Below are positions 35,093 to 46,385 of a DNA stretch of 64,000 nt, one piece after another (positions within the stretch are counted from its first letter, which is position 1; each line of letters starts with the position of its first letter). The stretch covers positions 373,825 to 437,824 of the forward strand of contig KB445807.1 of NCBI GenBank assembly GCA_000320605.2. Direction: 5' to 3'. Origin of the DNA: Gelatoporia subvermispora B (Eukaryota; Basidiomycota; Agaricomycetes; Polyporales; Gelatoporiaceae). Made by a program: the position numbers and the translations under genes. The notes under the pieces were generated by a model. It was not told where the DNA came from. It ran no database searches and was given only the letters and a program-made list of their open reading frames with translations.

Positions 35093-35911
35093 GCTCCGCG
35101 TGCAGCCAACGCTGACATGTCTCTTTCAGCGGCCTGCCTAAGTGTCAGTGCATATAGCGACGTCTTCCACGTACTTTCCTCGCAGGTCGACCTGGTAGCG
35201 TTTCGGTGTCAAGGGAACACCATCGAGAGCATCGTTGGAAGTCTATTCTTGACTGTGTATGCCGTACTATACTGTCGACGTCCCTGAACGAGACGTCTGT
35301 CGTCGGAGAGGGTGGCCGATCCGCAGTAGTTCATGAAAGCAACCGTGAGTTACTAAGCAAGCCCCGCCGGGCCTCTCGGGAAAAACACAGCGAATAAGCA
35401 CTACGGACAAAGGGACGGGTGCTAGTTCGTCTTTCTGAAATGAAACCATCACCTAGGGTGAGATCCTGACGGTACTCACCGTTCCTCGTTGTATCTCGTA
35501 CTTCAGTGGGGCCAAATGGGGTGAGTTCGTGTGCTATGAGACACACGGTCGACCATCTTCCTCACCGCCACGAAGAGCTTGAGGATGCGTTTGGAATGGG
35601 AAAAACGACTTCTCCGACCGCATATAAGTGTCAAGACCTCGAAGCAGTGGCCGAATCGCTGGCAGACAGACCGGGGTTGATGTAGATAACTTGAATCCGA
35701 AAGTTCAAGGTCAAGTTCTTGTCACGTTGTGAGTCCTTTTGTCAAGGAACATGGACAACGCAGAAGCTGTCTACTGACTTCGCAGTACAAAACAAAGAAG
35801 GGTAGTCGGCGCCGAGCCCAGCTTTCGAGGCAAAGGTGCGGGCAGGCCCGGCCCGATAGCCGCGAGCGCCTCTTGTACAGGGCAGACGTGTTTCTCACTT
35901 GTCAGATTCAC

Positions 35912-35936
35912 GTATGGACGATGCAATCGTCCATAC
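35912..35936. repeat. Perfect inverted repeat, 11-bp stem with 3-nt loop
   Basis: GTATGGACGAT is followed by GCA and then ATCGTCCATAC, its exact reverse complement. No gene is clearly associated, so its role is unknown. Confidence 0.7.
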
Positions 35937-36561
35937 AACTCATACGTTCCTTCTCCCTCTCTGACTCTCTGAGAGCCATACGAACTTGTCCTGCGAAGCG
36001 CAGACATCGCCAACCCAGCGTTTCTTGTGCCCACTGGTAATGCAAATGACCGAGAGTCAGATTCACGTTGGCTATACCTTTTCTTGCCACGTTCACGAAG
36101 TCAAAGATTCTTTACGCACCCCAACAGTCTTTTTTTGGGAGCTTTACAGCCTTATCTAACAGGTCTGGTGTGTATGATTTACTTGCAGCTGGGGTTCAGG
36201 CGATTTGGCATCAACCTGAACAGATTGGGCTGGCATCGTCGCGGACCTCTTGCGAACCTGCGCCCATATACATTTTGCGGCAACATGATGGAGCTTGTGG
36301 GTTTCCGGCTACAATCAACCCTAGGAGACTATTCTTGACCCATGTTTGCTACGCTTCCGGCTTCTATCGGTGTCGACGGACTCGCTTGCTACGCCAGGGA
36401 TGAACCCGGGGCACACCCTTGGATCATGATGCGCGGCAGATGGCCCACAATTTGCAAGGATGTTGGATACCGGGTACCTCCCCATCGAGTCTTAGCTTGA
36501 TGATCTCCATGTTCTTCTTTGCAAATTCACTGAGAGGTCTGCAGCACACATTGCGCATGGG

Positions 36562-36568
36562 TATAAAA
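36562..36568 (+). promoter_or_regulatory. TATA box of the 16-residue-repeat secreted peptide gene
   Basis: TATAAAA lies 129 bp before the ATG at 36697, with a CT-rich leader between. Confidence 0.65.
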
Positions 36569-36696
36569 GACATTAGACTCTGACTTCAAAAGCCACCAAC
36601 ATTCGGACGAGCTCGCTTCTCTGTCCTCTATATCTATCAGCTCAGACTAGATTCGCATCTCGTACTACAACTCAAAATCTAGAGTGTAGTATCATT

Positions 36697-37099
36697 ATGC
36701 CATCCGTCGGCTTCATGAAGATACTCGCAATTTACTCCGCAATCGTTAACAGTACGATAGCTCTCAATCTCAACATAGCACTCGAACTGATTCGATCCTC
36801 GGACCACAGAGTTGTCTATCGTCACCGCAGCACCAGCTGATATCGCACGCGTGCGTTCATCCTGTCTCACGTTTTTGGTCTCTTAACAATTACCTGTTGC
36901 GCGTCAGGACTCTGGCGAGTCCTTGCCAGTTACACACGGACGCCAAGTGAACGGGCTATCTCTTCGCCAGCTCTCAGTGCTCGACGAGCCTAGTCCAGAG
37001 CATGTTACTGCTCAACAGCTTTCGGCGTTTACCGAGCCGGGTCCTGAGAAGATCACCATCCGCCAGCTGTCGCTATTCGATGAGCCTGGTGCGAATTAG
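36697..37099 (+). CDS. Secreted protein with 16-residue RQLS(V/L)(L/F)DEP repeats
   Basis: Three exons (36697-36751, 36810-36850, 36908-37099) give a 95-residue protein. The first intron (58 nt) is phase 1 and the second (57 nt) is phase 0. The N-terminus MPSVGFMKILAIYSAIVN plus KLSIVTAAPADIA is a signal peptide with likely cleavage near TAAPA. After DSGESLPVTHGRQVNGLSL come 16-residue units: RQLSVLDEPSPEHVTA, QQLSAFTEPGPEKITI and RQLSLFDEPGAN-stop. It has no Cys and no dibasic sites, so it is not a classic KEX2 substrate. The same 48-nt unit continues in frame after the stop (see next entry), so the stop may be a recent nonsense mutation. The intron inside the signal peptide matches the KEP precursor and the three Cys-loop precursors in this window. 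Function unknown. Confidence 0.7.
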
Positions 37100-37198
37100 G
37101 TCAACGCTTGACAACTTTCGGTCTTCGGCGAACTGGGCTCGAAGCTCTTCCCTGCTCGCCAGCTTCAGGAGGAAGGCCCAACTGGCCCGGACGTGTAA
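37100..37198 (+). pseudogene. In-frame continuation of the 16-residue repeats behind stop codons
   Basis: Beyond the TAG at 37097-37099 the frame continues VNA, TGA (37109-37111), QLSVFGELGSKLFPA, then RQLQEEGPTGPDV-stop. Spacing stays at exactly 16 residues per unit, and the TGA sits at the position held by Arg (CGC) in other units. This is a formerly coding extension cut off by point mutations. Readthrough is the alternative. Confidence 0.6.
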
Positions 37199-37199
37199 C

Positions 37200-38348
37200 A
37201 CACGTAAGATGTCCGTATGTTCTTCCTATCTGGTTTGCACGCTGCCATTGCACTGAAGTTGTCGTATAATAGGACCACTATGACCTTCATACTTCTAGTC
37301 TCTCACTATGGAGTTGATGAGGATTATGCTTGATGAAGGTCTTACAACGATTACATGACTTTGAATAAATTTCCTTCGAGCTTCAGCCTGTAATGGGGGT
37401 TGATTGTCCGCGGGAGAGAAGCACAGATTTCATGGACAGTTGTGCATAGCAATTCGATTCGGGGAGCTAGTGTTCGTTCGCGACGATATGCCACGTAGCC
37501 GCTGCTATAACGACCTCAACAACGCTGCATAGACTGAAAAGGAAGGTGAGTTACTATATCGAGCGGGTACATACGTCATCATTCTCCTGCCGTCATCGTC
37601 TCACGATCGGCCCTTCCCTTATGACGCCAGCTTCACTCTGCGACGGCGTAATTCACTGCAAGGAAGCGCAATGGATCATTGCATGCCCATGATCGGGATG
37701 AAGTAATCACCAGTGCAATTGCCCGTATATAGAGCCTTTACGACGTCAAATGGACTTGTCCCGACCTTCCACGCCGTCTGCCCTTCTGCTCGACCGCAGT
37801 CCTAGATTCGCCTTGTCAGGGAAAAAATTAATCAATTATGCAATTTTCGTCGCTACCAAGTCCGTGCTAGTCTTTCAAGCTTGTCCTATCAGGTTGCAGC
37901 AAACTCCCCAATTCCCGACCCTCCTTAAAGTGAAGATATAGCATATACTGGGTCCGAATGCGTCCTGCTCAGTCTCTGTGGCGATACAGGCCACTCTGCG
38001 TTCTAAATTTTAGGCCTGTCCGGTGAAGGCGGAGGTATAGATGCGGAACAGTCACGCGCCCTGCCGCGTGGCAGTAACCGTTTTTGGATTCATCTTCCAC
38101 CGTGGAGGAGTCTTGGCTGGATGCTCCGCAACTTCGCTGACAGCAAGTGTAATAGACAGTGCGCCACCCTTCCTCATGAAACCCTTATACAGCACGATGC
38201 CTCGTCACAATCTGGTCCTTGCCTTCTACCCTACCATCCACCTAGTCGATAACATTCAGATAGCTGTTGCTCCGGCGACCGGCTACGTAGTGCCCACTTG
38301 AAGCTACTACCAATTACGCCTATACCGACCGGGAGACGTCCCTGAAGA
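37200..38348. other. Intergenic region with a possible relict secreted-peptide exon
   Basis: A TATATA motif near 37725 and a frame ending QVAANSPIPDPP-stop near 37925 resemble the signal-peptide exon of the small secreted genes, but the start and this frame are offset by a base. An 86-codon ORF at 38041-38301 is not supported. Confidence 0.3.
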
Positions 38349-39534
38349 ATGGCGAGCAATACTCAGACGATCCCGAAGTTTTCAGCGCGTTCTGGGGCAG
38401 CTCACGCACGCGATGCAGGCAATGGAGCTGGGACGGGAAGCGAAGATAGCGCGACGCGTCAGGCTATGCTGGACGTCGTCTCCGTCTGGATGAACAGGCT
38501 GCAGACGATCAGTGCAATCGTACGCATACTTTCCGATCTTCAGATGTCTATGAACTAACGAAGTGCATAATATGCGCGTCAACGGGCTGTGTAGACCTCG
38601 TTTTTTGCATCCATCGATTCACTACTCTTCTCCATCACATCGACGCCAACAACACGCACGATCGAGCAGCTCACAAGTGCATGTATCACGGGCGCCCTCA
38701 TATTCCATGTCTTCTCCTGTACGTGTGTTGCTTGTGACTAATCCAAACCCCAGTATCCTCTTCATATCTGCATTTATGTTCGCATTTTTGTCATGGCACA
38801 GCATAAAGTGCTGACCATCACCCCCGTTACTTCCAGCAATCGTCGCATTCGTCGGCTCCTTCATTCTTGTTCGCTTCGAGCTCCTTGACGCTGATGCACA
38901 CGAATCCTCCATTTTGGACACGAGCGGCGCCAACACCCCAGCTGCGCCCCCTGCACGAGCGTCCTCAACGGACACACCAGGCCCAGAGAAGCTCTCCATA
39001 CCACAGCCAACTATCAACACGTCGTTCCTGGGTCCCGGGCCCGTCAACTGGGGCGCCCGCATCGCGCCTTCCTGTGGCTGCGGTCACCACAACTGCCCGC
39101 ATACAGGGCACCATGCCGGTACCACCCCTCTCGGCTTGATCGCTATTCATCACGTCCGTCCTCTGCGGGATATCATTCCCATCCCCGGTCTGCGGCGCTC
39201 GCGCCCGGCGATAAACCTCATCCAGACCACGCATATACCCACCTCTCACACCGGACGCGGAGACGCGGAGCATACGGCTGCGCAGAATCGGAAGGGCTTT
39301 ACGCATATACCCCTGTCGCTCGACCCAGTCCTCCTCTCGCGCCTGCTCGAGCCGCCGATTACGCTCCTCGCACGTGCGCACACAATCGCCGTCGCGCTCA
39401 GTGCAGCGGGGTTTCTGTTTGCGGTAGTGGGCGTCGCGGCGTATGCTTGGGCTGCGCTGCCACGCGCGGTGAGCATCGTCGGGACGGTGTGTCTGGGGAT
39501 AGGTGTGGCTGGATTAGTCGGGGTGTTAATTTAG
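38349..39534 (+). CDS. Small multi-pass membrane protein, paralog of the 1.4 kb gene
   Basis: Three exons (38349-38519, 38595-38718, 38837-39534) join in phase. The first ends WMNRLQTISAI, the second starts TSFFASIDSLLFSITSTPTT and ends with FHVFS, and the third opens IVAFVGSFILVRFELLDADA. A polar region follows with a His/Cys-rich segment (APSCGCGHHNCPHTGHHAG). Two C-terminal hydrophobic stretches close the protein (IAVALSAAGFLFAVVGVAAY and the last 25 residues ending GVLI-stop). Intron position and motifs match the gene at 1371-2465; the CGCGHHNC segment is present here and in the decayed copy at 42109-42300 but not in the 1.4 kb gene. Its place next to a minus-strand F-box gene is repeated by that decayed copy. 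Function unknown; the His/Cys stretch could bind a metal, which is only a guess. Confidence 0.78.
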
Positions 39535-39814
39535 CAGGACCAGGGACGAGCCGAGAGGGCTAATTGTGGCTTCTTGGTACCAGACCTGACGACGCCATCT
39601 TGAGGGACTGTTCATAATGATACAAAGGCTGTGTTCTTTGCTGCGGACGCCCGAAGTGCACCTCTTCTTGTGATGGGTGGCGGGATCAGGGTTGTCTACT
39701 CTATCATGTCTCCAGACCTCGTACAAACCATCTGCGAGAACCATACCAGCCCATGGCCATGTATATGAAGATAGGTAGAGACTGCGAGAATCGAAGCTGT
39801 GGATATGCAAAGCA

Positions 39815-41307
39815 TCAGCTGGTGGAATCAGATTCCGCAGGTGAGGTGAGAAGTGGATCTGTTGGCGATACGTTGGGGTCAGAAAGATGAGATGTGGGAT
39901 GGACTGCTGGTTCAGGGGACGAGATGCCGGAGGTTGGCTCGAACAATCCCAGAGATCGGCGATGCCACATGCTCCGGGAGAGAGACATAGAACGATGTAC
40001 ACCAGAGTACCTTGCCGATGCTAGTCTCCTGTCAATGTGCCTCGTGTATTCTACCGCCAGCTGCCTGATGCGTGACCATGAGCTATCCCCGCTGGAGTGT
40101 TCGGCCCCTTTCGTAAAGGGTCGGCTTGCAACTACAACGCCCCGTCCATCTTGGTCGAATGCATCGCATTCGAGAATGTTCCGCGAACGCGTCGCTGGAA
40201 ATGGATGGTTCCTACGCAGCGAACGGAGGTTTTGTTGATTGAGCGAATGGAAGTAGATGTCTACACTTTCCAGGCTGGCAAATTGGGGATCCAGCAAGGC
40301 TTCATCCACCTCGGTGAATTGCCCTGATGGCCCGGAAAGAAACTCGCTAAAGCTGTGTTGGGCCTGTTTAGACACGTAGAAAGCGAACGACAATTTCGAT
40401 ATGTGGGATTGGGATGTCTGGGATAGCAAGTCCACCAGCACAGGTCCGAGTTTGAGGACGTCCTCATCGCTGTCCAAGTACAGTGACATGCCTATTTCCT
40501 TCAGGTATAGATACTCGCCCAGAGGCAATTGGTCGACTAATGTGGTATATTGAGACATATGGGAGGGGGGGAGCTCGAGACGAATAGTCTCTATCGTCTC
40601 CGGCAGCCGCGGGGCGGTGAGCAGGCCGTAGAGAAGCGCGTATCCAGATAGGTCCCTAGGCTGCCAATAGAAACGATAAGCAACGCGTTGAGCAGCACCC
40701 GGACCGTACGTACATTGGCATAGACTGTTGTCAGACTCAAGGACGTCGCGAAAGGGGTGCGTGAAAGGTCGTACGCTGCACCTCTCTCGTAGGTGACGTT
40801 GAACATCCACAACGAGTGCAATTGAGGAAGGCAGCAAATCATGCGAGCGAATTCCATGAAAGTCGAAAAGGTCACGTCACATAGTTGAAGGTTGGTTGTG
40901 GACCTGAACTGACAGAAAGCAAGCCTTTCCTGCGTGTGTAACGATACGGGACGCCCCGATAGAAGCCCGACGATGCGGAGATGACGAATCCGTTGGTATC
41001 TACCAGACAGCTCGATGGCGAGGCGAGACAGAAAGCCACTGCTGACAATGACCTCGGTTTTGTAAGACACCGCGGAAACGCAACGTTGAAGCTGAGTGTG
41101 AAGACGGCGTAGATGTTCGGCATTTTCACAGACGATGCGTTCGCCTTCATCCAACAGCTGCAGGCAAATTAGATGCAGTGCTTTGCAGGTACACAAGGCA
41201 GCTTGAAATGTTCTATGTTCATCCAAGAGTCTGAGAACCATTAACCAGAGCTCGACAGGTAGCGCCCCTGGAGTTTCGTAAGATGGAAAGGGTGGTCTGT
41301 ACAACAC
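39815..41307 (-). CDS. F-box-like protein, copy 1
   Basis: Two main exons (40714-41307 and 39815-40660) join across a 53-nt intron in phase. The N-terminal part reads PGALPVELWLMVLRLLDEHR then TFQAALCTCKALHLICLQLL, an F-box-like motif (PxEL..xIL) used to bind Skp1 in ubiquitin ligases. About 400 residues follow without sharp motifs but with the leucine-rich, sheet/helix character of the substrate-binding part; conserved landmarks are FSTFMEFARMICCLPQLHSL and LLTAPRLPETIETIRLEL. The C-terminus is Ser/Pro-rich. The first exon is entered from an AG acceptor just before PPFPSYETPG, so the true start codon lies upstream in an unresolved exon. Copies at 42686-43899 and 47015-48260 share the landmarks. 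Target unknown. Confidence 0.68.
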
Positions 41308-42108
41308 AGCTTGGAGGACTGTTTGTGCTCAGAAAGGATGCATGCTCACTGTGAACCTGGCTCGACACGGAGGACAACGCGTTTGACTGCCCTTGATATG
41401 CTCATCATACCACTCCCGAGAGCAATTTTCATCTTGTTTCGTACGATATCTGGTTTTCGATCTTAAGGCAGGGCTAGAGTGTGATTCAGCCTAACAAGCT
41501 GCTGATCTGGCATGGACATACTTCTTTGCGTACAAGCTCGTAATTATGGTCGTGAGGGAGACGTCAATCTGAGCCTGAGCAGGGCAAGGTTTGCAGAAAG
41601 CACCAAACTCGGCGGCGCCCAGATCCCGAAGACGCTATGCAATCGGCACAGCCTTACTGGATTCGGGTCCGGGCCTTGTAAACCGTTCCGAGTGTGCACC
41701 TTTGAATTGTACATGTTGCAATGTAGACGCGCATGACTGTTTCCTCAGTGCATTGGAAGTCATTGGAAGGCAGATTTGAGGGCTCATTCGTTTCTGCTCT
41801 CACGTTGCACAGTCCGGGCTTGCGTTAGATTTGTAACTCAGATGAACCAAAGCGCTCGGATTCGAGTACGTCATCTTTCCGAAGGAGCGCTGTATGCATT
41901 CCGTGAAGCTGTCCTCTCCAACTTTTGATTTTCCATGTAACAAGAGTCATATAAAGTTGTCAAATTAGATGCAATAGCAAAACAAGGCGAAGTAGTCTGC
42001 ACGAAGTCTCTCGACGCGACAAGATAATTCAGCCGGTTTCGAAAGTTGCGCCTGCCACTAGCGCACAACTCCTGAGCGCGTCGCGTCCAAAGCTGGTCGA
42101 TGTGGCCG
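41308..42108. other. Intergenic region between F-box copy 1 and the decayed membrane-protein fragment
   Basis: This should contain the 5' end of F-box copy 1. Short ORFs are seen but none is supported. Confidence 0.35.
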
Positions 42109-42300
42109 GTACCACAGTGAACTATCAAAACGTCGTTCCTTGGTCCGGGGCCTGTCATCTTCAACGCCCATGGTGTGCCTTTCTGCAACTACGGTCACAA
42201 TTGCCCGCACACAAAGCCACGGTGCCGGTACCGCGCCTCTCGGTCTGATCACCATCTACCGTATTCGTCCTCTCTGGAACTCCATCCTTTAGTCCAGCCT
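42109..42300 (+). pseudogene. Decayed fragment of the small membrane-protein gene
   Basis: The DNA aligns by eye with 39005-39230 of the intact paralog: TTNTSFLGPGPV is still visible as VNYQNVVPWSGAC in a shifted frame, and CNYGHNCPHT matches CGCGHHNCPHT. LGLIAIHHVRPL matches a frame reading SVSVISIYRIRPL-like text. Frames change and stops appear, so it is non-functional. It lies about 390 bp from the end of a minus-strand F-box gene, as the intact copy lies about 280 bp from its own F-box neighbour, which points to a duplicated pair. Confidence 0.7.
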
Positions 42301-42685
42301 ACGGCGTTCGCGTCCGACGATCAATCTCGCAGACAGCACGTATGCCCATTTCCCATACAGTATGTGAAAATACCAGGCGTATCCTCATGTGAAACCTGAA
42401 GCCTGAAGGACTAGACGCATATGCCCCCGACGCTCCGAGTCGGCTCCGTGGTCCTCAAGCCAAGCGCTCGAATCTGAGTACGCGGTCCTGTCAAACGAGC
42501 ACGGCATATGCGTATCCATGGGGCCTATCCTATCCAGATTTTATGCATATCTATTCATTTCCGTGTAGCAGGCCTAACACAGGAAGTGACAGAAGTCGTC
42601 AGGAATACAGATAACGTGGATTTGATAACGAACAATTGAAGTGGGTGGGGGCATAGTTCCATGTAGTATACATCTGTTGTAACGT

Positions 42686-43899
42686 CTAGTTGAGAAGACA
42701 ATCGAGCATATATCTTCTGGGTTGTAAGATGACGGTACGTTCTCCATCCCTCGAAGACGCTAACAGTTCCAATATCCGGCGAGTGCGCGAAATTTTGAGG
42801 ATCTGAGACTTGAACCGAGTAAGTATGGCATAATCAACTGAATCAAGTCCTAGCAGAGCGATCCGCAGCCTACGAAGTCGCAGAAATTGCGGAAACGATA
42901 GAGTCTGGTCTATGCTAGCAAAGAACTCCTGCGTTTTATGGATATTATCACTGTCAAATATGGAGGTCGAGTAGACATGAAAGCGAAAGTCGACATATAA
43001 CGACGTGAGGCGGGGATCAGGAGGAAGATGTGCAAGAAAGTATGCCAGCATTGATACCGAATCCACTACATCAGTATGCACAAAACAATAAAGTGTCTTG
43101 AGCTTGACTAAGGAGGAGAAGGACTGGCTGAGGGAGCTGGCAACGTTGCGAAGAAGACTTTCAGTAGTTTCCAGTGCGATCTCGGTTATTGTCTCCGACA
43201 GTCGGGGAGCCGTGAACAATCCTCTGAGTAGCACGAAAGTAGAGGAGGTATCCAGCTATGTACGCATTAGTCACGTACTTGCGTGCGTTAAATCACACTT
43301 ACTGTCCGCGACAAGATCCCCACATACTTCAGTCCGAGCGACGCCGCAAAGGGCATCTTGGAGAGATCGTGTAATTTCCCGTTCTTGCACACGACTTCAT
43401 ACAGCGACAAGAAACACATTTGCGAAAGACCGCAAATGATCCGCGCAAATTCCATGAAGGTCGAAAAGACGACTCGGTTGAGTACCAGCGACGTGACTGA
43501 GGCAAACACCGACAAGCTGAGTCGATGTTGCATCCGAAGGCAGAGGACGTGCCCCGTCAATTCCTCTATTCTGAGATATTCCAGACGGTATGATTTGCCG
43601 AGGAGTTCCACAGCCAACCTCGACAACATTGAGCTGCTGACACGTGCACGCCGGAGGAACAAAAGGGCAGTTGGGTTGCGCTGAAGCTCGCGATGAATAT
43701 GGGCTATGTCGGCAATATTGGTACAACGAGTGGACCGGTGTCGCTTGATGATCTCCTGCCCCATGCTGTGTAACGCCTTGCAGGTGCCGAAACACGCTAT
43801 CAACGTTGCTCTGTCCTCTATGAGCTCGAGGATGATCCACCAAATCTCAACAGGGAGATCAGGAGGAGCACTATGGGATGATTGACGTGACCTGCTCAA
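42686..43899 (-). CDS. F-box-like protein, copy 2
   Basis: Two exons (43303-43899 and 42686-43255) join across a 47-nt intron (GTAAGT..ACATAG) in phase 0. The N-terminal motif PPDLPVEIWWIILELIEDRA then TLIACFGTCKALHSMGQEII matches the F-box-like motif of copy 1, and FSTFMEFARIICGLSQMCFL and LFTAPRLSETITEIALE match the same landmarks, with the intron at the same place. The C-terminal part is shorter and ends MLDCLLN-stop. As in copy 1, the first visible residues follow an AG acceptor (TTTGAGCAG), so a small 5' exon with the start codon is missing from this span. A role in Skp1-Cullin-F-box complexes is inferred from the motif only. Confidence 0.65.
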
Positions 43900-45313
43900 A
43901 TTATGAGTCTACGATCTTTGTTGAAGCTCATGCAAAGCAGGACTGTATTCACCATAACGGGAGCCCGAGCCTTAATAGCCATCTCATCGGCCGACGGGTC
44001 ACTTCACTCATTTGCTGACCCAGATGAACGACATGAGCTGGCTCAGCAAAGTACAAAGATGAACCTCTGAACGTACACACCCAGCTGCGTGATCTCAGTT
44101 GAGCGCATCATGTCCAAAAACTGGTCGCTGTACTACCTCTCACGGCGGTCCGATGGGGCATGTTCTTACATAATCAAACGCTCAAATGCTTCGGCTTGTG
44201 TCGTCTGGCAGATGCAGTGCTGTGCACAACTTCTACCTCACCTGAGGTCCGTCGAATATACGTGTTAATTTTGATTCCATACGACTGTCTACGCGGGTCC
44301 GCGAACATGTCTGTTCCGCAGAAATAAAAGCCAACGCAGTTCCGGCGACAGAGGTCTGCAGCCAGTCGCCCCAAGATGCAACTCGACATGTGCGTCTGCA
44401 TCATTCTCTGCCAGTGGCCTCCTGACCTGTGCGTTTAAACAGACGATTCTGAAGTGTAGGCCTTGATATTACTATGTTGATGACACGCACTTTCGCGCAC
44501 CAACCGCCTTCCTGTTGCCGTTCGTGGTTCAGGTCCGGTCAGCTTGAGAATAGCTCATGAAACTGGTGCGTTCTATTAGGCCATTGTACATGGGGAAAGT
44601 AGGTCGGACCTTTGTCATGATACCGAGTGCTTCAACGTTTACCCGCACACGTTTTGGTACAGGTATGTGTGCTGCCCGGACAATTATGCACGAACGGGAA
44701 GCTCGTGAAAGCCGGCTTGCATGTATCTGCACATCCGGTCTCACGAACCTCCAGCACCCTATTCAAATAGTGTGTACAATGTTGCTGCCTGTGGTGCCTG
44801 AGACGCGCCACCGTCCGCTACGTGTACTGCGCCATCAAGGGCGTCAGCACAGAACAGCGCTGAGTACCTCACCTAGATGGAGGCCGAACACTCCGCTGAG
44901 TCCGGAAGTTCAGGATCCACATACTCCAACAGACCTACTTAAGCAACGTTCGATGCGTCGTCCTTCTTTTCCAACTTCTAAAGAAATACCTCTGCTCAAG
45001 TGTAATGTGTACCATATTTTATCGAGATAGACTATATTGAAAAGCCTGAGTCCGTTCACAGCCTGGACCCCTGCGATCTATTCTCATGCAGCACGATATG
45101 CCATCAATGTACGTGAACAAGTGACTCACTTTGGCGTTCATTTCCGAGAGCGCCAGTCCTCTGACACGATCATAACGCCACAATTCCGCTTCCGCAATAT
45201 GTTGCCCCTGTAATGCTGGTCCTGTCATTGAACGTGGCAGTCAATGGGGGCACGTTTGATATGCATACAGTTACCGGCACGGAGATGTTCAGCGCTGGTC
45301 CAAGAGCTCTGTC
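43900..45313. other. Intergenic region without a supported gene
   Basis: About 1.4 kb. A 157-codon plus-strand ORF (44557-45030) has no domain, no hydrophobic leader and a basic, random-like composition. Nothing else is supported. Confidence 0.4.
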
Positions 45314-45319
45314 TATAAA
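45314..45319 (+). promoter_or_regulatory. TATA box of the 45.4 kb secreted-peptide gene
   Basis: TATAAA lies 69 bp before the ATG at 45388, with a C/T-rich leader between. Confidence 0.65.
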
Positions 45320-45387
45320 GCCTACAGAACTGTAGGATGGTTTTGCATCGACCTCATACGTCTAACTTCACTCGTACTTGCCCCGCT

Positions 45388-45719
45388 ATGTTCGTGTCTA
45401 TCACGCGCATCATCGCCGCTGCTACTGTTGCCCTGAGCGGTATGTATACAATGTGGTGAATTCAATGTTGTAAATTGACAATGCCGTTTGTAGCAGTCGC
45501 TGCGGTCAACGCAAGCCCAATTGTATATCCCCCTGTTTCTGCTCTGCCAGGAGGAGTGAGTTTTCTTTGGTTCACTTTGAGAAAGCTTCTTATTGAGATT
45601 ACTCTTGTAGGGCACGCACGGAGCTCCGGTGAGTATCAAATGGCTGGATTCTAGATTGACTTATCCTGGTGCTGATCCCGATTTGATGTCAGTGCGGAAA
45701 GCCCTTCGTTTGCACCTAA
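45388..45719 (+). CDS. Small secreted Cys-loop peptide precursor (52 residues)
   Basis: Four exons (45388-45439, 45494-45555, 45611-45628, 45693-45719) join across introns of 54, 55 and 64 nt. The first intron is phase 1 and the others phase 0. MFVSITRIIAAATVALSAVA then AVNASPIVYPPVSALPGG is a signal peptide with a likely cut near NAS. The precursor then ends GTHGAP-CGKPFVCT-stop, placing two cysteines six positions apart in the last eight residues. The third exon is only 18 nt and codes GTHGAP. The ending exon with its stop directly after the second Cys suggests that the C-terminal octapeptide is the product. The layout matches the gene at 49101-49381. The bioactivity is unknown; no homolog can be named from sequence alone. 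Confidence 0.72.
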
Positions 45720-46270
45720 GATAGCTTAGACATGCCGGGATTGATCCTAGATTGATTCATTTTCATCATGTAATGCGGCTTAAGTCTGCATAAGAGAACA
45801 TTATACTCTGTCGAGATCATAGCATGCCAGCGCTTTGGGCTGCGGGGGAACACACTCGTCTTGAACCCCGAAAGCAACTGCAACCTGAACAATTCCTTCG
45901 GTTACAACGACCTAGTATGTCACGTTGTTGCGGGTAGTGCTATGTATATAGCGATCTCATCCACAAAGACCGCTTGGTATTGGTGGCAGACAACTGACAG
46001 CGCTCTCAGTGTTCAGGACTACGTGAGGACGGGCTTGCAGGGTCAGGGCTCTCGGCTCATCCTTTATACAACTCGACTTCAAGCGACTGCACCATACGCT
46101 TCGTTGGCGATGTAGCTCGCTAACCTTTCCGACACGATGGTGAAGGCGCCGGTCCAGGACGACTCAGGGCCCCAATGTAAATTTAAGAAGAGGCGCCGGT
46201 AGCCGTAGTGCAGACACGTCACCACCCGCTGAGGCTTCTCGACCGAATGGATGACTTCCCGTAAGCAATC
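45720..46270. other. Intergenic region between a secreted-peptide gene and the MITE-like element
   Basis: Contains the 3' UTR of the 45.4 kb gene. An ORF at 45861-46115 has no support. Confidence 0.4.
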
Positions 46271-46385
46271 TAGGGCCAGTTTTCCTAGATTTTGCGTCCT
46301 AGATGGCCTAAGCGGGCGGCCGAGCGTGACATTTTCAAAGTCCGACGAGCATCCTAAACGCTCCCAGATGACGAAGTTAGGTCGA

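Larger units (their letters stand above)
33407..36561. other. Gene-poor stretch with ORF fragments
   Basis: About 3 kb with no intact gene. Open pieces on the plus strand at 34500-35092 look like exons of a former gene but cannot be joined in frame. A perfect 11-bp hairpin is at 35912-35936. The 36068-36403 frame has no domain. Confidence 0.35.

Noticed and set aside
36068..36403. 111-codon ORF on the plus strand
   Set aside because: No motif or exon context supports it.
37725..37930. Possible sixth secreted-peptide gene (TATATA, then MQFSSLPS and QVAANSPIPDPP)
   Set aside because: The start and the NSP-like part are in different frames and no intron of reasonable length joins them; at best a relict.
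41410..41452. Short hydrophobic frame (MLIIPLPRAIFILF) before a GTACGA donor, as another signal-peptide exon
   Set aside because: No TATA box and no second exon that continues a secreted precursor.
44557..45030. 157-codon ORF on the plus strand
   Set aside because: Basic, random-like composition, no domain, no signal peptide, and an overlapping frame on the other strand; likely chance.
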